In this document: in pieces, positions 42,990 through 49,712 of the stretch
How positions within the stretch are numbered: the stretch's first letter is position 1
Layout of the letters: each line of letters begins with the position of its first letter
Source of the DNA: an uncultured Prevotellaceae bacterium
GTDB taxonomy: Bacteria > Bacteroidota > Bacteroidia > Bacteroidales > Bacteroidaceae
Assembly (NCBI GenBank): GCA_946540735.1
Contig: CAMNIN010000008.1
Coordinates: forward strand, 1-64,000
Reading direction: 5' to 3'
DNA: 64,000 bases
The notes under the pieces: generated by a model
Told to the model about the DNA's origin: nothing
What the model saw: only the letters and a program-made list of their open reading frames with translations
Database searches by the model: none
Translations under genes and position numbers: made by a program

Positions 42990-43106
42990 ATGGGGTGGAG
43001 TTCCACCAAGTTCCACGGCAAATATGCTGGCAAGGACAGTGACAACAACATCACCGTCACCGACATCATGCGTATTGTGAACATTATCTTAGCGATTGAA
43101 AATTGA
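42990..43106 (+). pseudogene. remnant of a DUF285/dockerin-like C-terminus
   Basis: A 38-codon frame whose last 23 residues, DNNITVTDIMRIVNIILAIE and so on, match the very end of the two DUF285-dockerin proteins (NDENITVTDVMRIVNIILEI). The rest of the gene is missing. It marks the former end of a third BspA-like gene or a copied 3' end, and leads into the inverted repeat at 43035-43253. Confidence 0.8.
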
Positions 43107-43253
43107 TCCCGGCCGGTGGCCGATTGAATATGAAGTCCGGCTTCGCCGATTTGAAATCCTTGCTTAGGCAAGCGTTCCTTCGGGCCGAGCGGAAAATACA
43201 AGCGCCCCTCCGGTCCGATAAAAAATGTAGAGACGTCACATTGGGGCGTCTCC
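43035..43253. repeat. left arm of a ~215-bp inverted repeat (right arm 47481-47700)
   Basis: From the dockerin codons through GATCCCGGCCGGTGGCCGATTG, CTTGCTTAGGCAAGCG, AAATACAAGCGCCCCTCCGG to the GAGACG palindrome at 43227-43253, the sequence repeats as reverse complement at 47481-47700 with few differences. The arms bracket the two Rpn genes and the ATPase-nuclease gene. Confidence 0.85.
43227..43253. repeat. GAGACG/CGTCTC palindromic element
   Basis: GTAGAGACGTCACATTGGGG followed by CGTCTCC, at the inner end of the inverted-repeat arm and 68 bases past the stop of Rpn copy 1. Confidence 0.85.
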
Positions 43254-43286
43254 TGCCATATAGGATATAAAGAGCGAGCTGGCCGA

Positions 43287-43326
43287 GAATGAACAAGCAG
43301 GGACATGATTCCTGCTTGTTTCATTC
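43287..43326 (-). terminator. terminator of Rpn copy 1
   Basis: GAATGAACAAGCAGG and CCTGCTTGTTTCATTC arms around a 9-base loop, overlapping the stop codon. Related to the GCAGGGA terminators at 39018 and 41370, and repeated at 44398-44437. Confidence 0.8.
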
Positions 43327-44202
43327 AATTCCCTCGATGTCTTCCGCCGTCAAGCCAGTAGCCTGGGCGATCAGATCCACGCCCATGCCCATGCTCTTCA
43401 TCTTTCGGGCAATATCCATTTTCTCCTCAGCACGGCCTTCTACCAATCCTTCCGCACGGCCCTCTTCCCGGCCTTTGCGCTCGGCTGTGTTGACGACGTT
43501 GAAGAGGTCGCGGTACACCTTCACACTTTCCTCGTAGTCAAGCAACTCCTGCGGATTGAGCTTGGCGATCTCAGCCTGTTCAAAGAGCCGGGTGAAAATC
43601 CTTTCCTGCAACGCCTTCGGACGCTCCATCAGCCGGGTGAGATTGCGCAGGGCGAAGAGCCACTTATCGAACATGGTCTCCAGTTCCTCCTCCGTCTTGC
43701 GAAACTTCGGCATCTCCAGATACACAAACGTGAGCTTGTCGTAGAAGACGTGCCTGTCGACCGTGTCCATCAGCTTGATCTCATGGTGCATGCAGTCGTC
43801 CGGGTATTCGTCGTCGGGGAACACGAAGTTGAGGATGCCCACAGTATAGACTCCCTTGAGCTGGTAGTCCCACTCGCCCCGCTTCGCCTGTTCGCGGATG
43901 GGGAACGTGGAGTAGTAGACGCTGCGGTCTTTGAAATAGTCCTGCTCGGCCTTCTGCATCTCGACGATGAAATACTCGCCCTCGGTGTTCTGGCAGTAGA
44001 CGTCAAAGACGGCCTTGCGGTCGGTCACGCCGCTGCCCAGCTGCTCACAGTTCTTATAAGTGATGTCGGTGATCACCTCATGACCGGAGAAAAGGGCGTT
44101 GAGGAAACTGATGAGCAGATCCTTGTTCATCTCGGTGCCGAAGAGCCGCTTGAAACCGAAATCGGTGTAGGGGTTGATGTATCTCTCTCTGCTGTCGACC
44201 AT
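43321..44202 (-). CDS. Rpn-family recombination-promoting nuclease / putative transposase, copy 1
   Basis: 293 residues from the ATG at 44202 (an in-frame GTG at 44208 is possible). PDDEXK_2-type: start RERYINPYTDFGFKRLFGTE, catalytic core AVFDVYCQNTEGEYFIVEMQ (D...ExQ), DRSVYYSTFPI, then VYTVGILNFVFPDDE. The C-terminal region DYEESVKVYRDLFNV is followed by an EGRAEGLVEGRAEE repeat and a helical end. Rpn proteins are DNA endonucleases reported to promote RecA-independent recombination; some relatives are annotated as transposases. Flanked by palindromes at 43227 and 44337 and tandemly duplicated. Confidence 0.85.
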   Translation of the reverse strand: MVDSRERYINPYTDFGFKRLFGTEMNKDLLISFLNALFSGHEVITDITYKNCEQLGSGVTDRKAVFDVYCQNTEGEYFIVEMQKAEQDYFKDRSVYYSTFPIREQAKRGEWDYQLKGVYTVGILNFVFPDDEYPDDCMHHEIKLMDTVDRHVFYDKLTFVYLEMPKFRKTEEELETMFDKWLFALRNLTRLMERPKALQERIFTRLFEQAEIAKLNPQELLDYEESVKVYRDLFNVVNTAERKGREEGRAEGLVEGRAEEKMDIARKMKSMGMGVDLIAQATGLTAEDIEGIE

Positions 44203-44336
44203 GGTCACATGATTTTTCTGCGAAGATAGGTGATTTCCCGGTGATTTGCAAATAATTCGGCGGTATTTTTGAGAAAAAAACCTCCCCCAGCCTCTCCGTG
44301 AGAGGGGATGACTTCGCTAATACAGTTGATGAAAAT

Positions 44337-44363
44337 GTAGAGACGTCACATTGGGGCGTCTCC
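44337..44363. repeat. GAGACG/CGTCTC palindromic element between the Rpn copies
   Basis: GTAGAGACGTCACATTGGGG followed by CGTCTCC; marks the junction of the tandem duplication. Confidence 0.85.
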
Positions 44364-44397
44364 TGACATAGGGGGTATAAAGAGTTGAGCTGGCCGT

Positions 44398-44437
44398 GAA
44401 TGAACAAGCAGGGACATGATTCCTGCTTGTTTCATTC
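44398..44437 (-). terminator. terminator of Rpn copy 2
   Basis: Same GAATGAACAAGCAGG / CCTGCTTGTTTCATTC hairpin as at 43287, overlapping the stop codon. Confidence 0.8.
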
Positions 44438-45289
44438 GATTCCCCCAATGTCTTCCGCCGTCAAACCAGTAGCCTGGGCGATCAGATCCACGTCCATGCC
44501 CATGTTCTTCATCTTGCGGGCAATATCCATTTTCTCCTCTGCCCGGCCTTCTTCCCGACCTTTGCGCTCGGCTGTGTTGACGACGTTGAAGAGGTCGCGG
44601 TAGACCTTCACGCTTTCCTCGTAGTCAAGCAACTCCTGCGGATTGAGCTTGGCGATCTCCGCCTGTTCGAAGAGCCGGGTGAAAATCCTTTCCTGCAACG
44701 CCTTCGGACGCTCCATCAGCCGGGTGAGATTGCGCAGGGCGAAGAGCCACTTATCGAACATGGTCTCCAGTTCCTCCTCCGTCTTGCGAAACTTCGGCAT
44801 CTCCAGATACACAAACGTGAGCTTGTCGTAGAAGACGTGCCTGTCGACCGTGTCCATCAGCTTGATCTCATGGTGCATGCAGTCGTCCGGGTATTCGTCG
44901 TCGGGGAACACGAAGTTGAGGATGCCCACAGTATAGACTCCCTTGAGCTGGTAGTCCCACTCGCCCCGCTTCGCCTGTTCGCGGATGGGGAACGTGGAGT
45001 AGTAGACGCTGCGGTCTTTGAAATAGTCCTGCTCGGCCTTCTGCATCTCGACGATGAAATACTCGCCCTCGGTGTTCTGGCAGTAGACGTCAAAGACGGC
45101 CTTGCGGTCGGTCACGCCGCTGCCCAGCTGCTCACAGTTCTTATAAGTGATGTCGGTGATCACCTCATGACCGGAGAAAAGGGCGTTGAGGAAACTGATG
45201 AGCAGATCCTTGTTCATCTCGGTGCCGAAGAGCCGCTTGAAACCGAAATCGGTGTAGGGGTTGATGTATCTCTCTCTGCTGTCGACCAT
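44432..45289 (-). CDS. Rpn-family recombination-promoting nuclease / putative transposase, copy 2
   Basis: 285 residues from the ATG at 45289. Identical to copy 1 over the first ~250 residues, including the VFDVYCQ...FIVEMQ catalytic core. It differs only near the end: an eight-residue deletion in the EGRAE repeat, MDVDL for MGVDL, and IGGIE for IEGIE. The upstream region (about 130 bases with CTCTCCGTGAGAGGGG) is also the same. No consensus promoter is obvious, so expression may be weak. Upstream palindromes lie at 45424 and 45466. Confidence 0.85.
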   Translation of the reverse strand: MVDSRERYINPYTDFGFKRLFGTEMNKDLLISFLNALFSGHEVITDITYKNCEQLGSGVTDRKAVFDVYCQNTEGEYFIVEMQKAEQDYFKDRSVYYSTFPIREQAKRGEWDYQLKGVYTVGILNFVFPDDEYPDDCMHHEIKLMDTVDRHVFYDKLTFVYLEMPKFRKTEEELETMFDKWLFALRNLTRLMERPKALQERIFTRLFEQAEIAKLNPQELLDYEESVKVYRDLFNVVNTAERKGREEGRAEEKMDIARKMKNMGMDVDLIAQATGLTAEDIGGIE

Positions 45290-45423
45290 GGTCACATGAT
45301 TTTTCTGCGAAGATAGGTGATTTCCCGGTGATTTGCAAATAATTCGGCGGTATTTTTGAGAAAAAAACCTCCCCCAGCCTCTCCGTGAGAGGGGATGACT
45401 TCGCTAATACAGTTGACGAAAAT

Positions 45424-45494
45424 GTAGAGACGTCACATTCTCGGATATCACAAAATCAATTAAATGTAGAGACGTCACATTGGGGCGTCTCTCC
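45424..45494. repeat. palindrome - linker - palindrome unit, left of the ATPase-nuclease gene
   Basis: A half element (45424-45440), a linker TCTCGGATATCACAAAATCA, and a full element (45466-45494). The same arrangement occurs as reverse complement at 47379-47451 on the other side of the gene, giving inverted termini. Confidence 0.8.
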
Positions 45495-45606
45495 TTAGTA
45501 AAAGAGGAGAGTTTGAGGGATAGCTGCTGCCCTATGCGAAACAAGTAGGGATAATGTCTCAGCTTGCTCATTCTCGGCCTGCCCTGCATTTTATATTCCC
45601 TATGGC

Positions 45607-45634
45607 GGGAGACGCCCCAATGTGACGTCTCTAC
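45607..45634. repeat. GAGACG/CGTCTC palindromic element at the 3' end of the ATPase-nuclease gene
   Basis: GGGAGACGCCCCAATGTGAC followed by GTCTCTAC, ending three bases before the stop codon position of the gene at 45637. Orientation opposite to the elements at 45424-45494. Confidence 0.85.
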
Positions 45635-45636
45635 AT

Positions 45637-47244
45637 TTATTCTTCAATAATATACCCCGTCATGGCCCGCTTCTCGACGGAGAAGCCGATGCCGGCCTTC
45701 ACGATGCGGCGGCCGTCGGTGGCGTAGCGCAGGGCATAGCCCCTGTCGTTGATCTGGTCGAGGGCGTCCTGCGCCGTGCCGTTGATCTTGAGCTCCATCA
45801 CGTAGATCGTGTCGGGCATGAAGACCACCATGTCGGCCTTGCCCCGTGCGCACTTGACCTGCGTCTGCACGTAGACGTTGAGCATGGAGAAGATGAGGTA
45901 GAACGACCACTCGTAGAAACCCTCCGCGGTGGAGACCTCCTCGAGCTTCTTCTTGAATCCCTCGACGTAGGGCAGCTCCTCCAGGTAGGCCTGCAGCTCA
46001 CGCAGGGCCAGGTCGGTGTCGTCGGCGCGCAGGGCCTTCCAGAAGCGGGCGGCGAAGCCCATCTGCACGTCGCTGCCCTCAATGCCCGATATGATGGGCA
46101 GAAGGCCCTCGGTGAACCCCACGCGCACCTCCTTGTTGGGGATGCCAAGAGTGAATATCTCCCCTAGTGGGTCATAATCCTTGATGGTCATGTACCCGCT
46201 CTGATAGAGCAGGGGCAGTGCGTCGAACATGTTCTCCGTGGGCTGGTCGAAGGCCGAGGCCGGGGCCTCGAGGCCGTCGAGCCTGGTGATGTCGGTGCGG
46301 AACCGGCGCATCTGGCGGATGAGGTAGGACGGCGTGCCGCTCTCAAACCAGAAATTACGCAGTTCGCACTCGTTGAAAGCCTTCATCAGGCTGAAGGGGT
46401 TGTAGATGTCGGGCGACTTGCGTGAGAAGCGGTAGCCGTCGTAGGTCTCGCGGAGCATCTCGCGCATCTCCCGGGAAGACACCTCATACTCCTTGGCCAA
46501 CCGCTCCACGTCGGGCTGCATCTGGGTGTCGATCTCCTCGCCTGTGATGCCGCAGATGGTGGCGAACTGCGGGTCGAGCGAGATGTTGGTGATGTTGTTG
46601 AAGCATGAGAAGGCACTGGGTTGAGGAAACTTGGTGATGCCTGTGATGAAGCAGAACCGGATCATGGCCTCATAGGCCTTGAGGCACTGGTAGAACTCCT
46701 GCATCACGCGGCGGTATCCGTCGAGCCGCTCGTCCTCATGGAGCACCTCGAGCAGCGGTGCGTCGTACTCGTCGATGACGACGACCACCTGCGAGCCGGT
46801 CTTCTCGAAGGCTCGGCGGATGAGGCCGCTGAACACCTTTCCCGGAGTCGTTTCCGAGGGATCTTCGCCATAATTCCTGATGTATGGCTTCAACTGCAGC
46901 ATCAACGCTCCGCGTAGCTCATTCTCGTTTTCCTGCGCCTTTGCCATGCTCACGTCGATGTGGAGCACGGGATAGAGTTTCCACTCCTTCTCGAGCTCCA
47001 TCACTCTGAGTCCCTCGAAGAGGTCGCGCCGCCCCTCGAAGAAGGAGCAGAGCGTGGTGGTGAGCAGCGACTTGCCGAACCGCCTCGGGCGGCTTAGGAA
47101 GACAAAGGGACTCATGCGGGTCATCCGCCACATCAGGTCGGTCTTGTCAATATATACGTAGCCTTCCTCCCTCAAACGGGAGAAGGTCTGTATGCCGACG
47201 GGGTAGCGCCGTTCGTCGGGATAGGGGTTGTTCAGATGGCTCAT
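45637..47244 (-). CDS. AAA-ATPase-like / PDDEXK_9-type protein
   Basis: 535 residues from the ATG at 47244, which has an AAGGAG site 7 bases upstream. YPVGIQTFSRLREEGYVYID then KTDLMWRM and SRPRRFGKSLLTTTL (P-loop variant) define the AAA-ATPase_like domain; QVVVVIDEYDAPLLEV is Walker B. The C-terminal PDDEXK_9 domain has GKADMVVFMPDTIYVMELKI (D...ExK) and ALDQINDRGYALRY. It is of a different subfamily from the protein at 39115 (little shared sequence outside the motifs). Inverted palindrome units flank it on both sides. Confidence 0.86.
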   Translation of the reverse strand: MSHLNNPYPDERRYPVGIQTFSRLREEGYVYIDKTDLMWRMTRMSPFVFLSRPRRFGKSLLTTTLCSFFEGRRDLFEGLRVMELEKEWKLYPVLHIDVSMAKAQENENELRGALMLQLKPYIRNYGEDPSETTPGKVFSGLIRRAFEKTGSQVVVVIDEYDAPLLEVLHEDERLDGYRRVMQEFYQCLKAYEAMIRFCFITGITKFPQPSAFSCFNNITNISLDPQFATICGITGEEIDTQMQPDVERLAKEYEVSSREMREMLRETYDGYRFSRKSPDIYNPFSLMKAFNECELRNFWFESGTPSYLIRQMRRFRTDITRLDGLEAPASAFDQPTENMFDALPLLYQSGYMTIKDYDPLGEIFTLGIPNKEVRVGFTEGLLPIISGIEGSDVQMGFAARFWKALRADDTDLALRELQAYLEELPYVEGFKKKLEEVSTAEGFYEWSFYLIFSMLNVYVQTQVKCARGKADMVVFMPDTIYVMELKINGTAQDALDQINDRGYALRYATDGRRIVKAGIGFSVEKRAMTGYIIEE

Positions 47245-47378
47245 GGTCACTCCTTGATTTTGTCTGTTCACGATATCCTCTTATCACCGGGAGTCGATGG
47301 ATCCCGGCCCATTTCCGCCGCTAAGATAGTGAAAAATATCGTTCTCTCAAAGAAATAATCGATTTTTGTGATACCCGA

Positions 47379-47451
47379 CAATGCGATGTCTCCACATTTA
47401 TTTGATTATGTGATATCCGAGAATGTAGAGACGTCGCATTGAGGCGTCTCC
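47379..47451. repeat. palindrome - linker - palindrome unit, right of the ATPase-nuclease gene
   Basis: Half element (47379-47396, ATGCGATGTCTCCACAT), linker TTATTTGATTATGTGATATC, full element 47425-47451. Reverse complement of the unit at 45424-45494. Confidence 0.8.
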
Positions 47452-47480
47452 GCCATAATGCTTTGGGATGAAATAACAAC

Positions 47481-47700
47481 GAGAGACGCCCCAATGTGAC
47501 GTCTCTACATTTTTTATCGGACCGGAGGGGCGCTTGTATTTTTCGCTCGCCCCGAATGGACGCTTGCCTAAGCAAGATTTTTCAATCGTCGCAGCCGAAC
47601 TTCATTTTCAATCGGCCACCGGCCGGGATCAATTTTCAATCTCTAAGATGATGTTCACAATCCGCATCACGTCGGTGACGGTGATGTTCTCGTCGTTGTT
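47481..47700. repeat. right arm of the ~215-bp inverted repeat
   Basis: Starts with a palindromic element (47481-47508) and runs into the last codons of the DUF285-dockerin gene. Reverse complement of 43035-43253. Together with the unit at 47379-47451 it accounts for the gene-free stretch 47245-47628. Confidence 0.85.
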
Positions 47701-49368
47701 CAGGTCGGCGAACTGGATGTGGAAGGCAGGATTCTCCTGGCCCAGGATATAGCCCACGGTGAGCATGATGTCGGTCACGTTGATTTTGCCGTCGACGTTC
47801 ACGTCGCCCATCCTGCCGGTGATGCCGAGGGTGAAGTAGCCGCTGCACCAGAGGAACGGCGGGGTATACGGGTCGACATCCTCTCCGAAGTCAAATCCGT
47901 CGGGTGCTACGAGCAAGCAGGGTTTCTCGGCGGTGCCCACGCCTGGGCAGGCCTTTATGTCAAGTAACTCCATCGACCTCCCGACGGAAAGTTGTGTCAA
48001 GCTGGAGCAGTTTTGGAGCATATAATGGCTATAAGTCACAGCATTCATATTGAAATGGCTGAGGTCGAGCGACGTTAGTCCTGTGCAATCACTCATCATA
48101 TACATCACATCTGTTACTCGCCACGTGTTCCATTTTGTCATGTCAAGGGATGTAAGACCCTTGCAGCCATTGAACATATAGCCCATGTCGGTGACGTGAG
48201 ACACGTCCCATTTACTTACATCAATGGTGGTGAGTTGACTACAGTTGTTGAACATGCCGTACATGCTACCAACTCCTGAAACGTCCCAGTCGCTTACATT
48301 AAGGTCTGTGAGGCTCCTACACCCACTGAACATGCTGGTCATATCTGTCATTGAGTTAGTTTTCCACGTCTTCACGTCGAGTGTCCTGACTTTGTAGCAG
48401 TTGGAAAACATCGCTTTGGCGTTAGTCACGGCAGACACGTCCCATCCGCTCACATCAAGTTCGGTTACAGATCGGCAATCCGCAAACATGTTGGTGGTGC
48501 TGGTGAACAAGTCAGTTTTCCAATTACTCACGTCAAGAGACCTGACGCTGCGGCAGTTGTTGAAAGCATCATTGGCCACGCTGATATGTGACGTTTCCCA
48601 GTTGCTCACATCAATAGTTGGAAGACTGGTGCACGACCAGAACATATAGCCAATGTTCACTAAGGTGTTGGTCCTCCATTTGCTCACATCAATAGAGGCA
48701 AGTAGCTTGCAGTTGTAGAACATCATTGACATCGTGCCGACTTGCGAGACATCCCACTGGCTCACATCCACCGTGGTGAGGGCACTGCATCCAAAGAACA
48801 TGCCTGTGAGATACTGCACCTTGCCAGTATTGAAATTACCGATGGCGGCATTTTCGAGACCTGTGCAGAGATAAAACATATAGGACATGTCATCCACATT
48901 GCTGGTGTCGAAATGGTTGAGATTGATAGAGGTAATCCCGGTACAGTTGTAGAACATGCCCCTCATGGTGACTGCCTTGCTGGTGTTGAGATGGCTGACA
49001 TCGATATCGGTGAGCAGTTTGCATTTGCTGAACATGTAGGCCATCGAGTCCATCTCCGAAGTGTTGAAATGGCCCATGCCTGTGATGGAGGTGAGCTTGG
49101 TCATGCTGTCAAACCAGTAGTTGCCGTTTGTCGGTCTTGCTTCAGCGAAAGAGGAATCAAAGACCACTTTTCTCACCGAAGAAGCCTTAGCGTGCCACTT
49201 GGGATACTCATCCGTTCGGTCAAGAGAGTATTTGGTACCAGTGTGTGACGCTTGACTGTCGTCACAATAGAAGGTGAGTGTGCCATTGGATAACACGGCA
49301 TATGGAGTGCCTGCATGTGCGCCAAGAAAGACGGTGAGCAAGATTGTCAAAAGTATGTTTTTGTACAT
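47629..49368 (-). CDS. DUF285-repeat BspA-like protein with dockerin-like C-terminus, cassette B
   Basis: 579 residues from the ATG at 49368. Signal peptide (ILLTILLTVFLGAHAG), about 16 DUF285 repeats (for example MSMMFYNCKLLASIDVSKW, MGYMFNGCKGLTSLDMTKW), and the same C-terminal module as cassette A: DPYTPPFLWCSGYFTLGITG, GDVNVDGKINVTDIMLTVGY and ADLNNDENITVTDVMRIVNI. The C-terminal 110 residues are nearly identical between the cassettes while the repeats differ, which suggests gene conversion at the 3' end. Expected at the cell surface. Confidence 0.82.
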   Translation of the reverse strand: MYKNILLTILLTVFLGAHAGTPYAVLSNGTLTFYCDDSQASHTGTKYSLDRTDEYPKWHAKASSVRKVVFDSSFAEARPTNGNYWFDSMTKLTSITGMGHFNTSEMDSMAYMFSKCKLLTDIDVSHLNTSKAVTMRGMFYNCTGITSINLNHFDTSNVDDMSYMFYLCTGLENAAIGNFNTGKVQYLTGMFFGCSALTTVDVSQWDVSQVGTMSMMFYNCKLLASIDVSKWRTNTLVNIGYMFWSCTSLPTIDVSNWETSHISVANDAFNNCRSVRSLDVSNWKTDLFTSTTNMFADCRSVTELDVSGWDVSAVTNAKAMFSNCYKVRTLDVKTWKTNSMTDMTSMFSGCRSLTDLNVSDWDVSGVGSMYGMFNNCSQLTTIDVSKWDVSHVTDMGYMFNGCKGLTSLDMTKWNTWRVTDVMYMMSDCTGLTSLDLSHFNMNAVTYSHYMLQNCSSLTQLSVGRSMELLDIKACPGVGTAEKPCLLVAPDGFDFGEDVDPYTPPFLWCSGYFTLGITGRMGDVNVDGKINVTDIMLTVGYILGQENPAFHIQFADLNNDENITVTDVMRIVNIILEIEN

Positions 49369-49512
49369 ATCAATATAGTTGTGGTCTTTATGGTTCTTTC
49401 GGTTTATAGAAGGAGTGGGCATAATGTGGGGCGCACCTTGACCCTCAGGTCCGATGCGCCCCAGACAATATGAAAGGATATCATTTATCCTATCTATGCC
49501 ATTAAGAGTTGT

Positions 49513-49692
49513 TTAGTCATCCCAGAGACTGGTTGGGGTTTCCGTGACAGGTTCATTCTCATCGAACAACTTGTTTTCGTTGCCCATAGGGGTTACCTCT
49601 CCATTATTGTCCGATGGTCCCTCAACGATGGTCTGGCAGAACTTCTCAGTGAAGACCACCTCCACCTCTGGTGCTTGATACATCTTTTTCAT
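49513..49692 (-). CDS. 59-residue conserved small protein (LWDD tail), cassette B
   Basis: 59 codons from the ATG at 49692, 20 bases after the LRR_5 gene stop. It starts MKKMYQAPEVEVVFTEKF, is acidic in the middle (LFDENEPVTET) and ends TSLWDD. Same length, position and end motifs as the protein at 37035. The middle is divergent, so the pair is not a recent copy. No domain recognised; likely a cytosolic or secreted accessory of the cassette. Confidence 0.8.
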   Translation of the reverse strand: MKKMYQAPEVEVVFTEKFCQTIVEGPSDNNGEVTPMGNENKLFDENEPVTETPTSLWDD

Positions 49693-49712
49693 TGTCTATA
49701 CTTTCTTTTCAA

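Larger units (their letters stand above)
43227..45427. repeat. tandem duplication of an Rpn gene unit (~1.1 kb)
   Basis: The unit palindrome - terminator - rpn gene - upstream region occurs twice (43227-44336 and 44337-45427). The copies are almost identical, including the non-coding CTCCGTGAGAGGGGATGACT tract. Copy 2 lacks 24 bp (eight residues GLVEGRAE-like) in the repeat part of the gene. Near identity implies a recent event or ongoing conversion. Confidence 0.9.
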
